From the NCBI RefSeq assembly GCF_009295825.1, contig NZ_WHKF01000009.1:1-64000 (forward strand): a stretch of DNA of 64,000 nucleotides, written 5' to 3'. A program made the position numbers and the translations under genes. The DNA is from Marinifilum sp. N1E240. GTDB taxonomy: Bacteria; Bacteroidota; Bacteroidia; Bacteroidales; Marinifilaceae. Below are positions 9,265 to 19,922 of the stretch, one piece after another (the first letter of the stretch is position 1; each line of letters opens with the position of its first letter). The notes under the pieces were generated by a model. It searched no databases. It saw nothing but the letters and a program-made list of their open reading frames with translations, and was not told where the DNA came from.

Positions 9265-10155
9265 TTAAGCTCTTAACAATTGATAATCTTGTTTTTTGTA
9301 GATAAACCAAAATAGGATAATACATGCTGAACAAAGCAAGCTGGCAAGTAAAGATCCTTCGAAACCAAATTTACCACCTGTAAGTAATTCGCTTCCAGTT
9401 ATGGTTTGAGAAATTAAAGTGTCTGTATTTGTTCCGCTAACTTCGAAACCAAAAATCGGTCCTTGAAAAAAGTTCCAGCTAAAATGTAGAGCTATGGGAA
9501 ACCAAAGATTCTTTGTGAAAATATAGCTGATTCCTAAAAGCAATCCAGCTAACAAGATATTTGTAATTCCTAGAAATGAAACATTAGGGTTAAATAGATG
9601 CATTACTGTGAATAAGAGTGCTGATAAAAGTAGTGCTAAGTAACGATTCATAGAATCCATAAAATTGGGAAGAATATATCCGCGAACAAATACCTCTTCA
9701 TTAATAGAAACCAAGATAAAAATTAGAATACTTTGAAATAAACTAATGAAATTAAAATTTATTGCAGTAATACTTAGGTTTCCATTTATCCATAATATTA
9801 AGGTTCCTATTCCCATTAGTAATGAACCTGTGAGTAGACCGTACAAGATATCCTTACTTCTGTTTTTAAGCGAGAAACCTATATCATTTAGTTCTCTTCT
9901 ATCTATAAATCGAGTGAAAATCCAAACAATAGTCAAAGTACCTATAGTACCAAAAAACTGAACAATCAACATTTTACTTTGTTCTAGTATTGTTTGACTT
10001 ATCGAAGATTCATTTATTAATGAATCGATAATTAGTTTGCTTATTACTTTTCCTACTAGCAAGAATATAATTGTAACAATTAGGAAGGGTATAATAATAA
10101 GTAAGGCACGTAACCAGCCTTTTTTAATTGCTGGGTTTTGGATTGATTCATTCAT
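9265..10155 (-). CDS. CPBP family intramembrane glutamic endopeptidase
   Basis: A 296-residue polytopic membrane protein with about 8 hydrophobic segments. The CPBP (Abi, type II CAAX prenyl protease-like) motifs are visible: E153-E154-x3-R159 (INEEVFVRG), H186 (MHLFNPN) and H224 (LHFSWNFF). Members act as membrane proteases, often in self-protection or envelope stress. It precedes the beta-lactamase-like gene by 4 bp in the same orientation. The substrate is unknown. Confidence 0.85.
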   Translation of the reverse strand: MNESIQNPAIKKGWLRALLIIIPFLIVTIIFLLVGKVISKLIIDSLINESSISQTILEQSKMLIVQFFGTIGTLTIVWIFTRFIDRRELNDIGFSLKNRSKDILYGLLTGSLLMGIGTLILWINGNLSITAINFNFISLFQSILIFILVSINEEVFVRGYILPNFMDSMNRYLALLLSALLFTVMHLFNPNVSFLGITNILLAGLLLGISYIFTKNLWFPIALHFSWNFFQGPIFGFEVSGTNTDTLISQTITGSELLTGGKFGFEGSLLASLLCSACIILFWFIYKKQDYQLLRA

Positions 10156-10212
10156 GATTTAGTAAATTGATTAGTTGTTTGTAAAGTTAACAAAACAGAT
10201 ATATCATTTAAT

Positions 10213-10243
10213 AAAAAAAGCTTGCTTCTTTTGAAGCAAGCTT
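10213..10243 (-). terminator. Terminator behind gdhA
   Basis: A perfect 11-bp stem (10218-10228 with 10233-10243, AAGCTTGCTTC arm) with a TTTT loop on the plus strand. On the minus strand it is followed by a T run. Confidence 0.88.
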
Positions 10244-10263
10244 AAATTATATTCAAGAACTAT

Positions 10264-11631
<1,368 letters not shown>

Positions 11632-11840
11632 TTAAGTTAGACATGATTCATTTTGGGTGTAATTAGAAAGTAGCCTTTTGGATAACTACTTACTCTATTA
11701 AAGGTATGAAAGAAATCATTTAAGGTCAAGCTGTTAGATCTCGTTTAATTTTTTTAAATTTAGAAGAGCCCACAAATAGTACACGAGTCAGGAAAATTGA
11801 GCTTTAATTTTTATTGTATCTACGTAAGAAACCCAAAACT

Positions 11841-14800
11841 ATGAGTTCAGAAGTTGATAAAACACCAGGAATCAATAAGATATTAGCCGAAAATATTGAG
11901 CGTTTGAAAGAATTGGCTGCAATTAATCAAACTACCGGCATTATTAAAGAAGGAAAATCAATAGAAGACACACTTCAGCAAATCTGTTTTATCCTGCCTC
12001 GTGCCTGGCAATATCCAGAGTTTACAGTTGCCAGAATTATTTTTGATGGACAGGAATATTTGAGTTCAGGTTTTCGTTTGTCGCAATGGACAATGACTCA
12101 GGAATTCATGAGTATTGATAATAGAAGTGGTAGAATTGAAATTTGTTACGTAAAGAAGTTTCCAACTATCGATGAAGGTCCATTCTTGAAGGAGGAGCGG
12201 CATTTGGTAGAAAATTTAGCTCATATTATTGTGGGTTATATCAATAGTGAAACAGGAAAACAACTATTGTCGAGAGTTAAGGAAGATATTGACGATACTA
12301 AAAAAGAAATAGTTGGTCCGTATGTTCCCGTAACCAATAGAAAATTACTCCAGAACTTTCTGAATAAAAATAATGCAGATAGGGATATTTATCATGATTT
12401 GATGCCTTTTAAGGTGAAAGAAATTTTATTGGTAGCAAACCTGTACGATGCATACTGTATTGAAAGGGAGGGTAAATTTTCGGAGCAAATTTTAGGTGAG
12501 TATCATCAATTAAATTTGACATCAATGCCTAGGGTGACAGGAGTTTCCACTCTTGAAGAAACTATGGAGCAACTGCATACTAAGCATTTTGATATGATTA
12601 TTTTAATGGTTGGTGTGGATAAGAATACTCCTATTGAATATAGCGAAAGAATTAAAAAAGAGTTCCCTTACATCTCAATTTTCCTTCTTCTTAACAATGA
12701 TGCAGATATTGCTCTTTTTGAAGAACAAAGAACAGAATTAACAGGTGTGGATAAAATATTCGTGTGGAATGGAGAGTCTCAGGTGTTTTTTGCCATGATT
12801 AAATCTCTTGAAGATAAGGTTAATGTAGATAATGACACTAAAATTGGTCTCTCGAGAGTTATTTTGTTGGTTGAAGATTCTGCGAAATATTATTCAAGAT
12901 ATATGCCAATGTTGTATCAAAGTGTATTGGCACAAACACAACGAATAATTGATGATGTAAGCACTGATGCACAATACAAGATTCTTAGATTAAGGGCACG
13001 ACCAAAAATACTTTTAGCTTCGAATTACGAGGAAGCCATGAATATCTATCATAAGTTTCGAGAGTTTTTACTGTGTTTAATATCTGATGTGAAATTTAAA
13101 AAGGAAGGAGTATTCGAAGAAGATGCAGGTATTCAGTTGGTAAAGGAAATAAAAGGGGTTTATCCAAATTTACCTGTAATACTGCAATCATCAGATGTAA
13201 CAAATGCAGCTTTTGCCTTTAAATTGAAATGTAGTTTTATCAATAAGAATTCTGAAACATTACGTCATGATATTCGATTATTTATTCGTCAGTTTTTAGG
13301 CTTTGGCGATTTTGTTTACAAAGATGCCGATGGAAATGAAATTGCTACCGCTAAATCATTAAAAGAGTTTGAAGAATATTTGTATCATATTCCAGCAGAA
13401 TCATTGGTTTATCATGCCAATAAAAATCATTTTTCGCTTTGGTTAATGGCTCGTGGAGAGATTCGCATTGCTAAAATGATTGCGCCCTATAACATCAGCG
13501 ATTTTAAATCGGCTGAAGATGTAAGGGATTACCTGATTAATGTGATTCAGAATTATCGTAACGAAAAAAATAAAGGTAAGGTTGTTGAGTTTAATACAGA
13601 TCATATTTTAAATGCACATAATATTGTTACTCTATCGACAGGATCATTAGGAGGTAAAGGTAGAGGATTAGCCTTTATTAATTCTATGCTTTTCAATTTA
13701 GATTTAAGCAGGTATGTAAAAGATATCAATATAAAAGCTCCGATGACGGCTGTGATTGGTGTGGATGAATATGAATCATTTTTGGATCGAAATAACCTGT
13801 TGGATAAGACGAAAGAAATATATGATTTCAAGGAAGTTCAACAACTATTTTTAGTTTCGGATCTCACCATTCGTTTGGTTCAAAAAATTAGAATCTTGCT
13901 CATGAATTTTGATCAGCCTTTGGCAATTCGATCTTCTGGCTTGTTTGAGGATTCATTATTACAACCTGTTGCGGGAGTTTTTCAAACCTATTTGGTACCA
14001 AATAATCATCCTGATTTAAACCAACGAGTAAAGCAGGTTACTGATGCCATAAAGCTAGTTTATGCGTCAATTTTCTCCGAAGAATCTCGAGCAAATGTAA
14101 ATGCTTTAAATTATAAGATTGAAGAGGAAAAAATGGCGGTAGTCATTCAGGAAGTGGTGGGAAACAGATATAAAGATGCCTTCTATCCGCACATTTCAGG
14201 AGTAGCACAGTCTTACAATTATTATCCTTTTGGGCATATGAAACCTGAGGAAGGATATGCTGTTATAGCTGTCGGTTTGGGTAAATATGTGGTTGATGGA
14301 GAAAAAGCTTTCCGTTTTTCACCAGTTTTTCCTACTATAGAGAACAATTCTCCTAAGGATCAGTTTAAGAATTCTCAGGTTGAGTTTTATGCTGTGGATT
14401 TAAAGAAACAGGATATTGATTTAATGGAAGGAGAAACGGCAGGTTTAATTCGTTTGGATATAGACGATGCAGAAGAACATGGAAACCTGATGCACTGTGC
14501 GTCGGTCTACAATTCAGTAAATGATACGATAAGTCCGGGATTGGATGCTTATGGTCCAAGAATTATCAATTTTGCAAATATTCTAAAGTACGATTATATT
14601 CCTTTGGCAAAAACCATCGAAATGGTTCTGGATATTGTAAAAGAAGCTATGGGGTCGCCGATAGAGATTGAATTTGCTGTTGATTTAAGTAAGGATAAAG
14701 ATGGTAAGGCTTCTTTTTACCTGTTGCAGATAAAACCTTTAATAGGGAATGTTGACGATTACAATGTGAAATTAGAAGAGGTGGATAGAAATAAGCTTCT

Positions 14801-15302
14801 TCTTCTATCTGAAATGAGTATGGGAAATGGTTTGGTTGATGATGTAGTGGATGTAATTTACATTTCTCCAGATCAATTTCATAAGGATATGACACTGGAT
14901 ATTGCATCGGTTATTTCATCGGTGAATGAGAAAATGAGGTATCAGAACAAGAATTATATTCTTATTGGACCAGGACGATGGGGAACCCGTGACAGATGGA
15001 TTGGTATCCCGGTAAAATGGAATGATATTTCCAGTGCCAAACTAATTGTAGAAACCAGCTTTGAGGATTATCCTTTGGAAGCATCGTCGGGCTCGCATTT
15101 TTTCCACAATGTAACTTCGATGAATATTGGCTATTGTTCCATTCATCATCACTCTGAGACTTCTTTTGTTGATTACGATTTACTAAGAAAACAAGATTTA
15201 GTAGCCGAGTATGGCGCTGTAAAACATATACGATTCAAAAAGCCTTTAACTATTAAAATGGATGGTAAAAAACGATTGGCAATTGCCAATTGGAACTCTT
15301 AA
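11841..15302 (+). CDS. GAF / receiver-like / PEP-pyruvate-binding multidomain protein
   Basis: A 1153-residue cytoplasmic protein. Residues about 20-150 look like a GAF domain (AAINQTTGIIKEGKSIEDTL). About 190-320 and about 335-490 resemble two receiver domains, the second with VEDS, a central ISD and SFINK at the expected places. From about 600 onward it is a PEP synthase/PPDK N-terminal ATP-grasp unit (GSLGGKGRGLAFINSML; LAIRSSGLFEDS; AGVFQTYLVPN). The swivelling phospho-His domain and the C-terminal PEP barrel of a full PEP synthase are absent, so it is not a conventional PEP synthase. ATG at 11841 is preferred over an upstream TTG at 11814. It ends 4 bp into the convergent permease gene. 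The reaction is unknown. Confidence 0.8.
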   Translation: MSSEVDKTPGINKILAENIERLKELAAINQTTGIIKEGKSIEDTLQQICFILPRAWQYPEFTVARIIFDGQEYLSSGFRLSQWTMTQEFMSIDNRSGRIEICYVKKFPTIDEGPFLKEERHLVENLAHIIVGYINSETGKQLLSRVKEDIDDTKKEIVGPYVPVTNRKLLQNFLNKNNADRDIYHDLMPFKVKEILLVANLYDAYCIEREGKFSEQILGEYHQLNLTSMPRVTGVSTLEETMEQLHTKHFDMIILMVGVDKNTPIEYSERIKKEFPYISIFLLLNNDADIALFEEQRTELTGVDKIFVWNGESQVFFAMIKSLEDKVNVDNDTKIGLSRVILLVEDSAKYYSRYMPMLYQSVLAQTQRIIDDVSTDAQYKILRLRARPKILLASNYEEAMNIYHKFREFLLCLISDVKFKKEGVFEEDAGIQLVKEIKGVYPNLPVILQSSDVTNAAFAFKLKCSFINKNSETLRHDIRLFIRQFLGFGDFVYKDADGNEIATAKSLKEFEEYLYHIPAESLVYHANKNHFSLWLMARGEIRIAKMIAPYNISDFKSAEDVRDYLINVIQNYRNEKNKGKVVEFNTDHILNAHNIVTLSTGSLGGKGRGLAFINSMLFNLDLSRYVKDINIKAPMTAVIGVDEYESFLDRNNLLDKTKEIYDFKEVQQLFLVSDLTIRLVQKIRILLMNFDQPLAIRSSGLFEDSLLQPVAGVFQTYLVPNNHPDLNQRVKQVTDAIKLVYASIFSEESRANVNALNYKIEEEKMAVVIQEVVGNRYKDAFYPHISGVAQSYNYYPFGHMKPEEGYAVIAVGLGKYVVDGEKAFRFSPVFPTIENNSPKDQFKNSQVEFYAVDLKKQDIDLMEGETAGLIRLDIDDAEEHGNLMHCASVYNSVNDTISPGLDAYGPRIINFANILKYDYIPLAKTIEMVLDIVKEAMGSPIEIEFAVDLSKDKDGKASFYLLQIKPLIGNVDDYNVKLEEVDRNKLLLLSEMSMGNGLVDDVVDVIYISPDQFHKDMTLDIASVISSVNEKMRYQNKNYILIGPGRWGTRDRWIGIPVKWNDISSAKLIVETSFEDYPLEASSGSHFFHNVTSMNIGYCSIHHHSETSFVDYDLLRKQDLVAEYGAVKHIRFKKPLTIKMDGKKRLAIANWNS

Positions 15303-16543
15303 TCGAATTGTATTGCTTTTGAAGGACTGATTTTTGTAATCAGATATGATGGAATTAAAAGCATAGATACGGTTGCAATTAAACTGCCAATATTTAAGAG
15401 TATAAGATGACTTAATTTGAGATTTATTGGAACTGTTTCAACGTAATAACTTGTAGGATCAAGAGGAATGATTTTAAAATAGTGTTGTATCAAGCAAATT
15501 GAAATGCCAATTACATTGCCCCAAATCATTCCTTTTCCAATAATCATTGAAGCTTGGTAAAGAAAAACTTTTCGGATAGACCAATTTGCTGTTCCCAGAG
15601 CTTTTAAGACGCCAATCATACTGGTTTTTTCAAGAATAATAATTAGTAATCCCGATATCATGTTAAACCCTGCAACTAAAATCATTAAACCTAATATTAC
15701 CCAAACATTAATATTCAGCATTTCGAGCCAACTAAAAATTTGAGGATATTTTCTATCAATACTCCTTACTTTTAAACTTGCGCCATCATCGGTGAACGAG
15801 CTGGCAGTAAATCCTTTTACTAAATGGGTAAGTTCCGATAATTCTTTAAAATCATCAATGAAAATCTCATATCCACTAACTTCATGATCTTCCCAATCAT
15901 TCAATTTTTGGATATGACGCATATCACAAATCAGAAAAAGTTTATCTAATTCTTCTATTCCTGTATTGTAAATACCGGTAACGGTAAATCTTCTTTGTCG
16001 AGGTGGTTGCTGAATAAAATACACCGACAATTTATCGCCAATATTTAAATTTAATAGAGAAGATAATTTTTCTGAAATTAAGATGTCATTGCTTTTTGTG
16101 CTATCAGGCAGTTGAATTGTATTTCCAGCAACTAGATGCTTTTTAAAAAAATCCCAATCGTAATCTTTGGCAACTCCATTTAAAACAATTCCTTGAATTT
16201 CTGTTTTTGTTTTTAAAATTCCAGGTTTTGTGGCAAAGGTTTGAATGTGACGAATTCCTCCTACATTTTCAATTGATTTGGTATCTATTAGGTTCTTGTC
16301 AATTGGTTGAGTTTCGAAGGAAGAATTGTTATCGTAATTGGTAACCTGTATGTGAGAGCCAAAACCGATCACTTTATTCTTAATTTCCGATTTAAAACCA
16401 GTAACAATAGCAACTGCTAAAATCATTACACAGATCCCAAGAGAAATACTAACTTTAGCAATACTTATAATAGGATGAGAAATGTTTTTTTCTCCCTTTT
16501 CAGCAGATGTAATCTTTTTGGCTATAAACAGTTCTAGGTTCAA
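15299..16543 (-). CDS. LolE/LolC-type ABC transporter permease
   Basis: A 414-residue permease of the MacB/FtsX superfamily. It has one N-terminal membrane helix (about 28-50), a large periplasmic domain (about 50-265) and three C-terminal helices (about 270-400), ending SPSKAIQFD. The N-terminal FIAKKIT and ISIAKVSISLG resemble lipoprotein-releasing LolC/LolE proteins, which extract lipoproteins from the inner membrane. A LolD-like ATPase lies far away in this window (62618). Transcription probably starts at the TACTTTTG box just upstream. It could also be a cell-division FtsX relative, but the topology fits Lol better. Confidence 0.82.
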   Translation of the reverse strand: MNLELFIAKKITSAEKGEKNISHPIISIAKVSISLGICVMILAVAIVTGFKSEIKNKVIGFGSHIQVTNYDNNSSFETQPIDKNLIDTKSIENVGGIRHIQTFATKPGILKTKTEIQGIVLNGVAKDYDWDFFKKHLVAGNTIQLPDSTKSNDILISEKLSSLLNLNIGDKLSVYFIQQPPRQRRFTVTGIYNTGIEELDKLFLICDMRHIQKLNDWEDHEVSGYEIFIDDFKELSELTHLVKGFTASSFTDDGASLKVRSIDRKYPQIFSWLEMLNINVWVILGLMILVAGFNMISGLLIIILEKTSMIGVLKALGTANWSIRKVFLYQASMIIGKGMIWGNVIGISICLIQHYFKIIPLDPTSYYVETVPINLKLSHLILLNIGSLIATVSMLLIPSYLITKISPSKAIQFD

Positions 16544-16571
16544 ATTGAAATTATTTTTGTTGAGAATAACA

Positions 16572-16579
16572 CAAAAGTA
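16572..16579 (-). promoter_or_regulatory. -7 promoter element for the LolE-type gene
   Basis: On the minus strand this reads TACTTTTG, a full match to TAnnTTTG, 28 bp ahead of the start codon. No clear -33 TTG was found. Confidence 0.45.
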
Positions 16580-16614
16580 GTAATTTCATGTTAACCTAAT
16601 GGAAAATTAATAAA

Positions 16615-17814
16615 ATGAAGACTTTTTTAAGATATAATTTGATTGCCTTATTATTGTTAGTGAATTCTTTTGCTTACTCCTGCACTACGGAATTAGAGAA
16701 AAAAATTGATTGTGGAGCCGATAATACTGTCGAATATTTGCCTTTATTAAAAGATAAAAAAATTGCAATTGTAGCCAATCCATCATCTTTAATTAAGAAT
16801 GAACACTTGGTGGATTATTTAATTGCCAAGAATGTTAAAATCAAAAAAATATTTAGTCCGGAACATGGTTTTAGAGGGAAAGCTGATGCTGGAGAGAAAA
16901 TTAAAAATGCAAAAGATAAATTAACAGGAATTCAAATTGTATCGCTTTATGGTAAGCATTTTAAACCATCAATTTCAGATGTTAGAGGTATTGATATGAT
17001 GCTTTTCGATCTGCAGGATGTTGGCGTGCGTTTTTATACCTACATATCTACTTTACATTACGTGATGGAGATTTGTGCCGAGCAAAATATTCCTTTAATT
17101 GTACTGGATAGACCTAATCCTAATGCACATTATATCGATGGACCAGTTTTAGACATGCAATATTCTTCCTTTGTAGGAATGCACCCTGTACCTATTGTAT
17201 ATGGTATGACTATTGGCGAATATGCCAAAATGATTAATGGAGAAAAATGGTTGAAAAATGGTGTTCAGTGCGATTTAAAGGTTATTGCTTGTAAAAATTG
17301 GAATCGAGGTCAGAAATACCATTTGCCAGTTAAACCTTCTCCTAATTTGCCAAATTCGTTGTCAATAACACTATATCCATCTTTGTGTTTTTTCGAGGGA
17401 ACATCTGTTAGTGCAGGTCGTGGAACCGATCATCCATTTCAATGTTATGGTCATCCATTTATGAATGAATCTTATTTTACTTTTACACCTAGAAGTATAC
17501 CTGGAGCAAGCAAATACCCAAAATTTAAAGGTGAAAAATGCAATGGATTTGATTTACGATTGATGAATGAAGATTCTTTTAGAAATAGGAAGAAATTGGA
17601 TTTGTCTTTTTTAATGACTGCCTATTCGCAATTAAAAGAAAAAGAGAAGTTTTTCAATGCTTTTTTTAGGAATTTAGCAGGAACAAATCAGTTAAAACAA
17701 CAGCTTGAAAAAGGAATTTCAGAAGAGGAAATAAGAGAAAGTTGGAGTGAAGGTTTGAATAATTTCAAAATTATTAGAAGCAAGTATCTTATTTATTCTG
17801 AGGTGAAAAATTAA
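16615..17814 (+). CDS. namZ: DUF1343 protein, exo-beta-N-acetylmuramidase NamZ-like
   Basis: A 399-residue exported protein of the DUF1343 family, whose characterised member NamZ removes terminal MurNAc from peptidoglycan fragments. Conserved family blocks are FSPEHGFRGKADAGEK (about 83-98), DLQDVGVRFYTYIST (about 128-142), LDRPNP and FEGTSVSAGRGTD. The signal peptide ends near FAYSC (Cys23), so a lipoprotein is possible. It is divergent from the LolE-type gene. Activity is inferred from the family. Confidence 0.82.
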   Translation: MKTFLRYNLIALLLLVNSFAYSCTTELEKKIDCGADNTVEYLPLLKDKKIAIVANPSSLIKNEHLVDYLIAKNVKIKKIFSPEHGFRGKADAGEKIKNAKDKLTGIQIVSLYGKHFKPSISDVRGIDMMLFDLQDVGVRFYTYISTLHYVMEICAEQNIPLIVLDRPNPNAHYIDGPVLDMQYSSFVGMHPVPIVYGMTIGEYAKMINGEKWLKNGVQCDLKVIACKNWNRGQKYHLPVKPSPNLPNSLSITLYPSLCFFEGTSVSAGRGTDHPFQCYGHPFMNESYFTFTPRSIPGASKYPKFKGEKCNGFDLRLMNEDSFRNRKKLDLSFLMTAYSQLKEKEKFFNAFFRNLAGTNQLKQQLEKGISEEEIRESWSEGLNNFKIIRSKYLIYSEVKN

Positions 17815-17950
17815 TATAGAATTCAATTCATACATAGAGTTTTAAACAATTAATGTAGTTGTAAAATTCGTAAAATTCAGATCTAATAATTTAGAACTTA
17901 TCAAAATAATCGGTAAATTTAAGGGAGTAACAACCGAAAATTGAAAGAAA

Positions 17951-18532
17951 ATGGCATTTACCTTACAAATTGGCGATATCGCTCCGGAATTTAATTTGAT
18001 AGCAACAGATGGGATTAAATATAAATTATCTGATTTTAAATCTTCGAAACTTTTGGTTGTATTTTTTACCTGCAATCATTGTCCTTATGTTATAGGTTCA
18101 GATGAAGATACCAGGGCAATTGCTGAAAAATATATGCCTCACGGTGTTGAATTTATTGGAATCAATTCGAATTCACCTAACACTTACGAAGAAGATGATT
18201 ACGATCATATGGTAACCCGAATGGAGGAAAATGAATTTCCATGGGTTTATTTATACGACGAATCACAGGAGGTTGCCGTTAATTATGGTGCATTAAGAAC
18301 GCCTCATTATTACCTTTTCGATAGTGATAGGAAATTGATATATACAGGAAGAGCTGTTGATAATCCAAAGGATACATCTAAAGTTCAAGTTCGGGATTTG
18401 GAAAGAGCTATTGATGAATATTTAGCCGGGGAAAAAGTTTCGAAACCTGTTACTAATCCAATTGGCTGTAATGTGAAATGGGATGGAAAAGACAAACACT
18501 GGATGCCAGCAGACGCTTGCGATTTATTGTAG
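17951..18532 (+). CDS. Thioredoxin-fold AhpC/TSA-like protein
   Basis: A 193-residue cytoplasmic protein of the thioredoxin/peroxiredoxin fold. It begins with the peroxiredoxin-like [14 protein letters not shown] and carries [10 protein letters not shown] (about 37-46), a CNHC redox motif with the following Pro, then a cis-Pro in RTPHYYLFD. The C terminus [20 protein letters not shown] is typical of the bacterial thioredoxin family protein group with this NHCP signature. No signal peptide. It probably acts as a thiol reductase or peroxidase; the partner is unknown. Confidence 0.8.
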   Translation: MAFTLQIGDIAPEFNLIATDGIKYKLSDFKSSKLLVVFFTCNHCPYVIGSDEDTRAIAEKYMPHGVEFIGINSNSPNTYEEDDYDHMVTRMEENEFPWVYLYDESQEVAVNYGALRTPHYYLFDSDRKLIYTGRAVDNPKDTSKVQVRDLERAIDEYLAGEKVSKPVTNPIGCNVKWDGKDKHWMPADACDLL

Positions 18533-18552
18533 GAAATTTTTATAAAAAATTG

Positions 18553-18580
18553 AAGCAGTACTTTTAGTACTGCTTTTTTT
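18553..18580 (+). terminator. Rho-independent terminator
   Basis: A perfect 10-bp stem AAGCAGTACT/AGTACTGCTT (18553-18562 with 18566-18575), loop TTT, then a T run. Confidence 0.9.
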
Positions 18581-18622
18581 GTGAGCAAGCGCAACCAAAT
18601 CAATTGTTTAGCATCTAATAAA

Positions 18623-18668
18623 TAATTTAACCAACCAAATTAATAATCATGAAAACCAAACTTCTATT
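18623..18668 (+). repeat. 46-bp direct repeat, copy 1
   Basis: Identical over 46 bp to 19205-19250. It covers the 5' untranslated part, the start codon and the first six or seven codons of each DUF6174 lipoprotein gene (MKTKLL). It marks a tandem gene duplication that kept its leader. Confidence 0.95.
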
Positions 18669-19149
18669 GATTTACCTGTTAATCCTTCCTGTTTTGATTA
18701 TTTCTTGCGAAAGTGAAGGTGATATAAAGATTGTTGAATTTAATGAAGGGGAATTTTTAAGCAATAGAGAGAAGTGGAACAATTTAAAACTTCAGAATTA
18801 TTCTTATGAGTATTCTAATTCAGGCTATTCTTATACCGGGATATCATCACATGTAAAAGTGATTGTTTCAAATGGAAATGAAATTAGTGTGAGTGAATTA
18901 AAAGAGAATGGAATTCAAGATCCAGATAAATATATAATTAATGATTTATTTGAAGAAATAGAAGCTAAATATCAAACTGATGGTATGCTTGATGAATCCA
19001 ATGAGGTATATCTTGAAGAAATTGAAATACAGTATGATGGACAATTTTATTATCCTATTGAAATACATTACATATATCATATTCCCGATGGAATGGTTGG
19101 AGTTTGGAATATGCACCAATACATTAGCAATTTTGTCTTTGAAGATTAA
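18649..19149 (+). CDS. DUF6174-like lipoprotein, copy 1
   Basis: A 166-residue lipoprotein. The signal peptide ends in a lipobox with Cys20 (LIISC). The body starts with REKWNNLKLQNYSYEY, a Trp/Leu/Asn-Tyr pattern seen in DUF6174 proteins, followed by beta-strands (VKVIVSNGNEI) and a C-terminal ISNFVFED. It is paralogous to the next gene (about 40% identity by eye) and shares a 46-bp identical start region with it. Function is unknown. Confidence 0.7.
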   Translation: MKTKLLLIYLLILPVLIISCESEGDIKIVEFNEGEFLSNREKWNNLKLQNYSYEYSNSGYSYTGISSHVKVIVSNGNEISVSELKENGIQDPDKYIINDLFEEIEAKYQTDGMLDESNEVYLEEIEIQYDGQFYYPIEIHYIYHIPDGMVGVWNMHQYISNFVFED

Positions 19150-19204
19150 AAAGAAAATTTAAGTAGCTCATGTTTAAATGGAATTCGATTATTCTGCATA
19201 TAAG

Positions 19205-19250
19205 TAATTTAACCAACCAAATTAATAATCATGAAAACCAAACTTCTATT
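19205..19250 (+). repeat. 46-bp direct repeat, copy 2
   Basis: Second identical copy of the 46-bp element at 18623-18668, again spanning the leader and start of a DUF6174-like lipoprotein gene. Confidence 0.95.
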
Positions 19251-19743
19251 ATTTTGTACGTTATTTCTTTCTGTTCTGATCATGTCATGCGATGATAATG
19301 ATGATGAAAAATTCGAAGCACTTTTAGATGATGGAATCCCAGAAAAGGTTGTGTTTGATGAAAAGACACATCTAGAAAATTTAGAAAAGTGGAATGATCT
19401 AAACCTGCAGAATTATTCTTATGAATTTGGATATTCTCCAGAAATGGATTTTAAAATAGAAGTAAGAAGTGGTGAGGTAGATGATGTAGAAATATTGGGT
19501 TCACCTACTCCAAATTATCTAACAATTAATCAAATTTTTCAGGAGATTAAAGATGCTTATCCTGAAAATGGAGAGATTAAATTGGTTGAAGGAGACATTT
19601 CCTACCTTAAGGAGATCAAAGTAGTCTACAATAGTGAATATTTATACCCGGAAGAGGTGAAGTTTATTTATGGTGTTACAGAACCTGTTGAGATTGATGG
19701 TTTCTTTCATAGATTTATAAGTAATTTCCAACTCGAAGAATAA
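19231..19743 (+). CDS. DUF6174-like lipoprotein, copy 2
   Basis: A 170-residue lipoprotein with lipobox Cys20 (LIMSC) followed by an Asp/Glu-rich linker (DDNDDEKFE). The domain shows LEKWNDLNLQNYSYEFGYS and a C-terminal HRFISNFQLEE, matching copy 1 in order and spacing. The gene pair arose by tandem duplication: leader and signal peptide are nearly unchanged while the mature parts have diverged. Function is unknown. A strong terminator follows. Confidence 0.7.
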   Translation: MKTKLLLFCTLFLSVLIMSCDDNDDEKFEALLDDGIPEKVVFDEKTHLENLEKWNDLNLQNYSYEFGYSPEMDFKIEVRSGEVDDVEILGSPTPNYLTINQIFQEIKDAYPENGEIKLVEGDISYLKEIKVVYNSEYLYPEEVKFIYGVTEPVEIDGFFHRFISNFQLEE

Positions 19744-19766
19744 TTAATAAACTGAAAAATATAGAT

Positions 19767-19792
19767 GGCTCCATGAAAATGGAGCCTTTTTT
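19767..19792 (+). terminator. Rho-independent terminator
   Basis: An 8-bp stem GGCTCCAT/ATGGAGCC with loop GAAA, followed by TTTTTT. Confidence 0.92.
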
Positions 19793-19922
19793 ATTGTGCT
19801 TAATATTCTAAATATTAAAAATGAACTTATAAGAACATTCTACTGCATTATTATGAGTTGGTTTAAATTCAGGTTAAAAAATATTATATTCAAACCTTAA
19901 ATTAACCTTTTTAATTATTGAT

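Noticed and set aside
11841-15302. Metabolic PEP synthase or pyruvate phosphate dikinase
   Set aside because: The phospho-His swivel and the PEP-binding barrel are missing.
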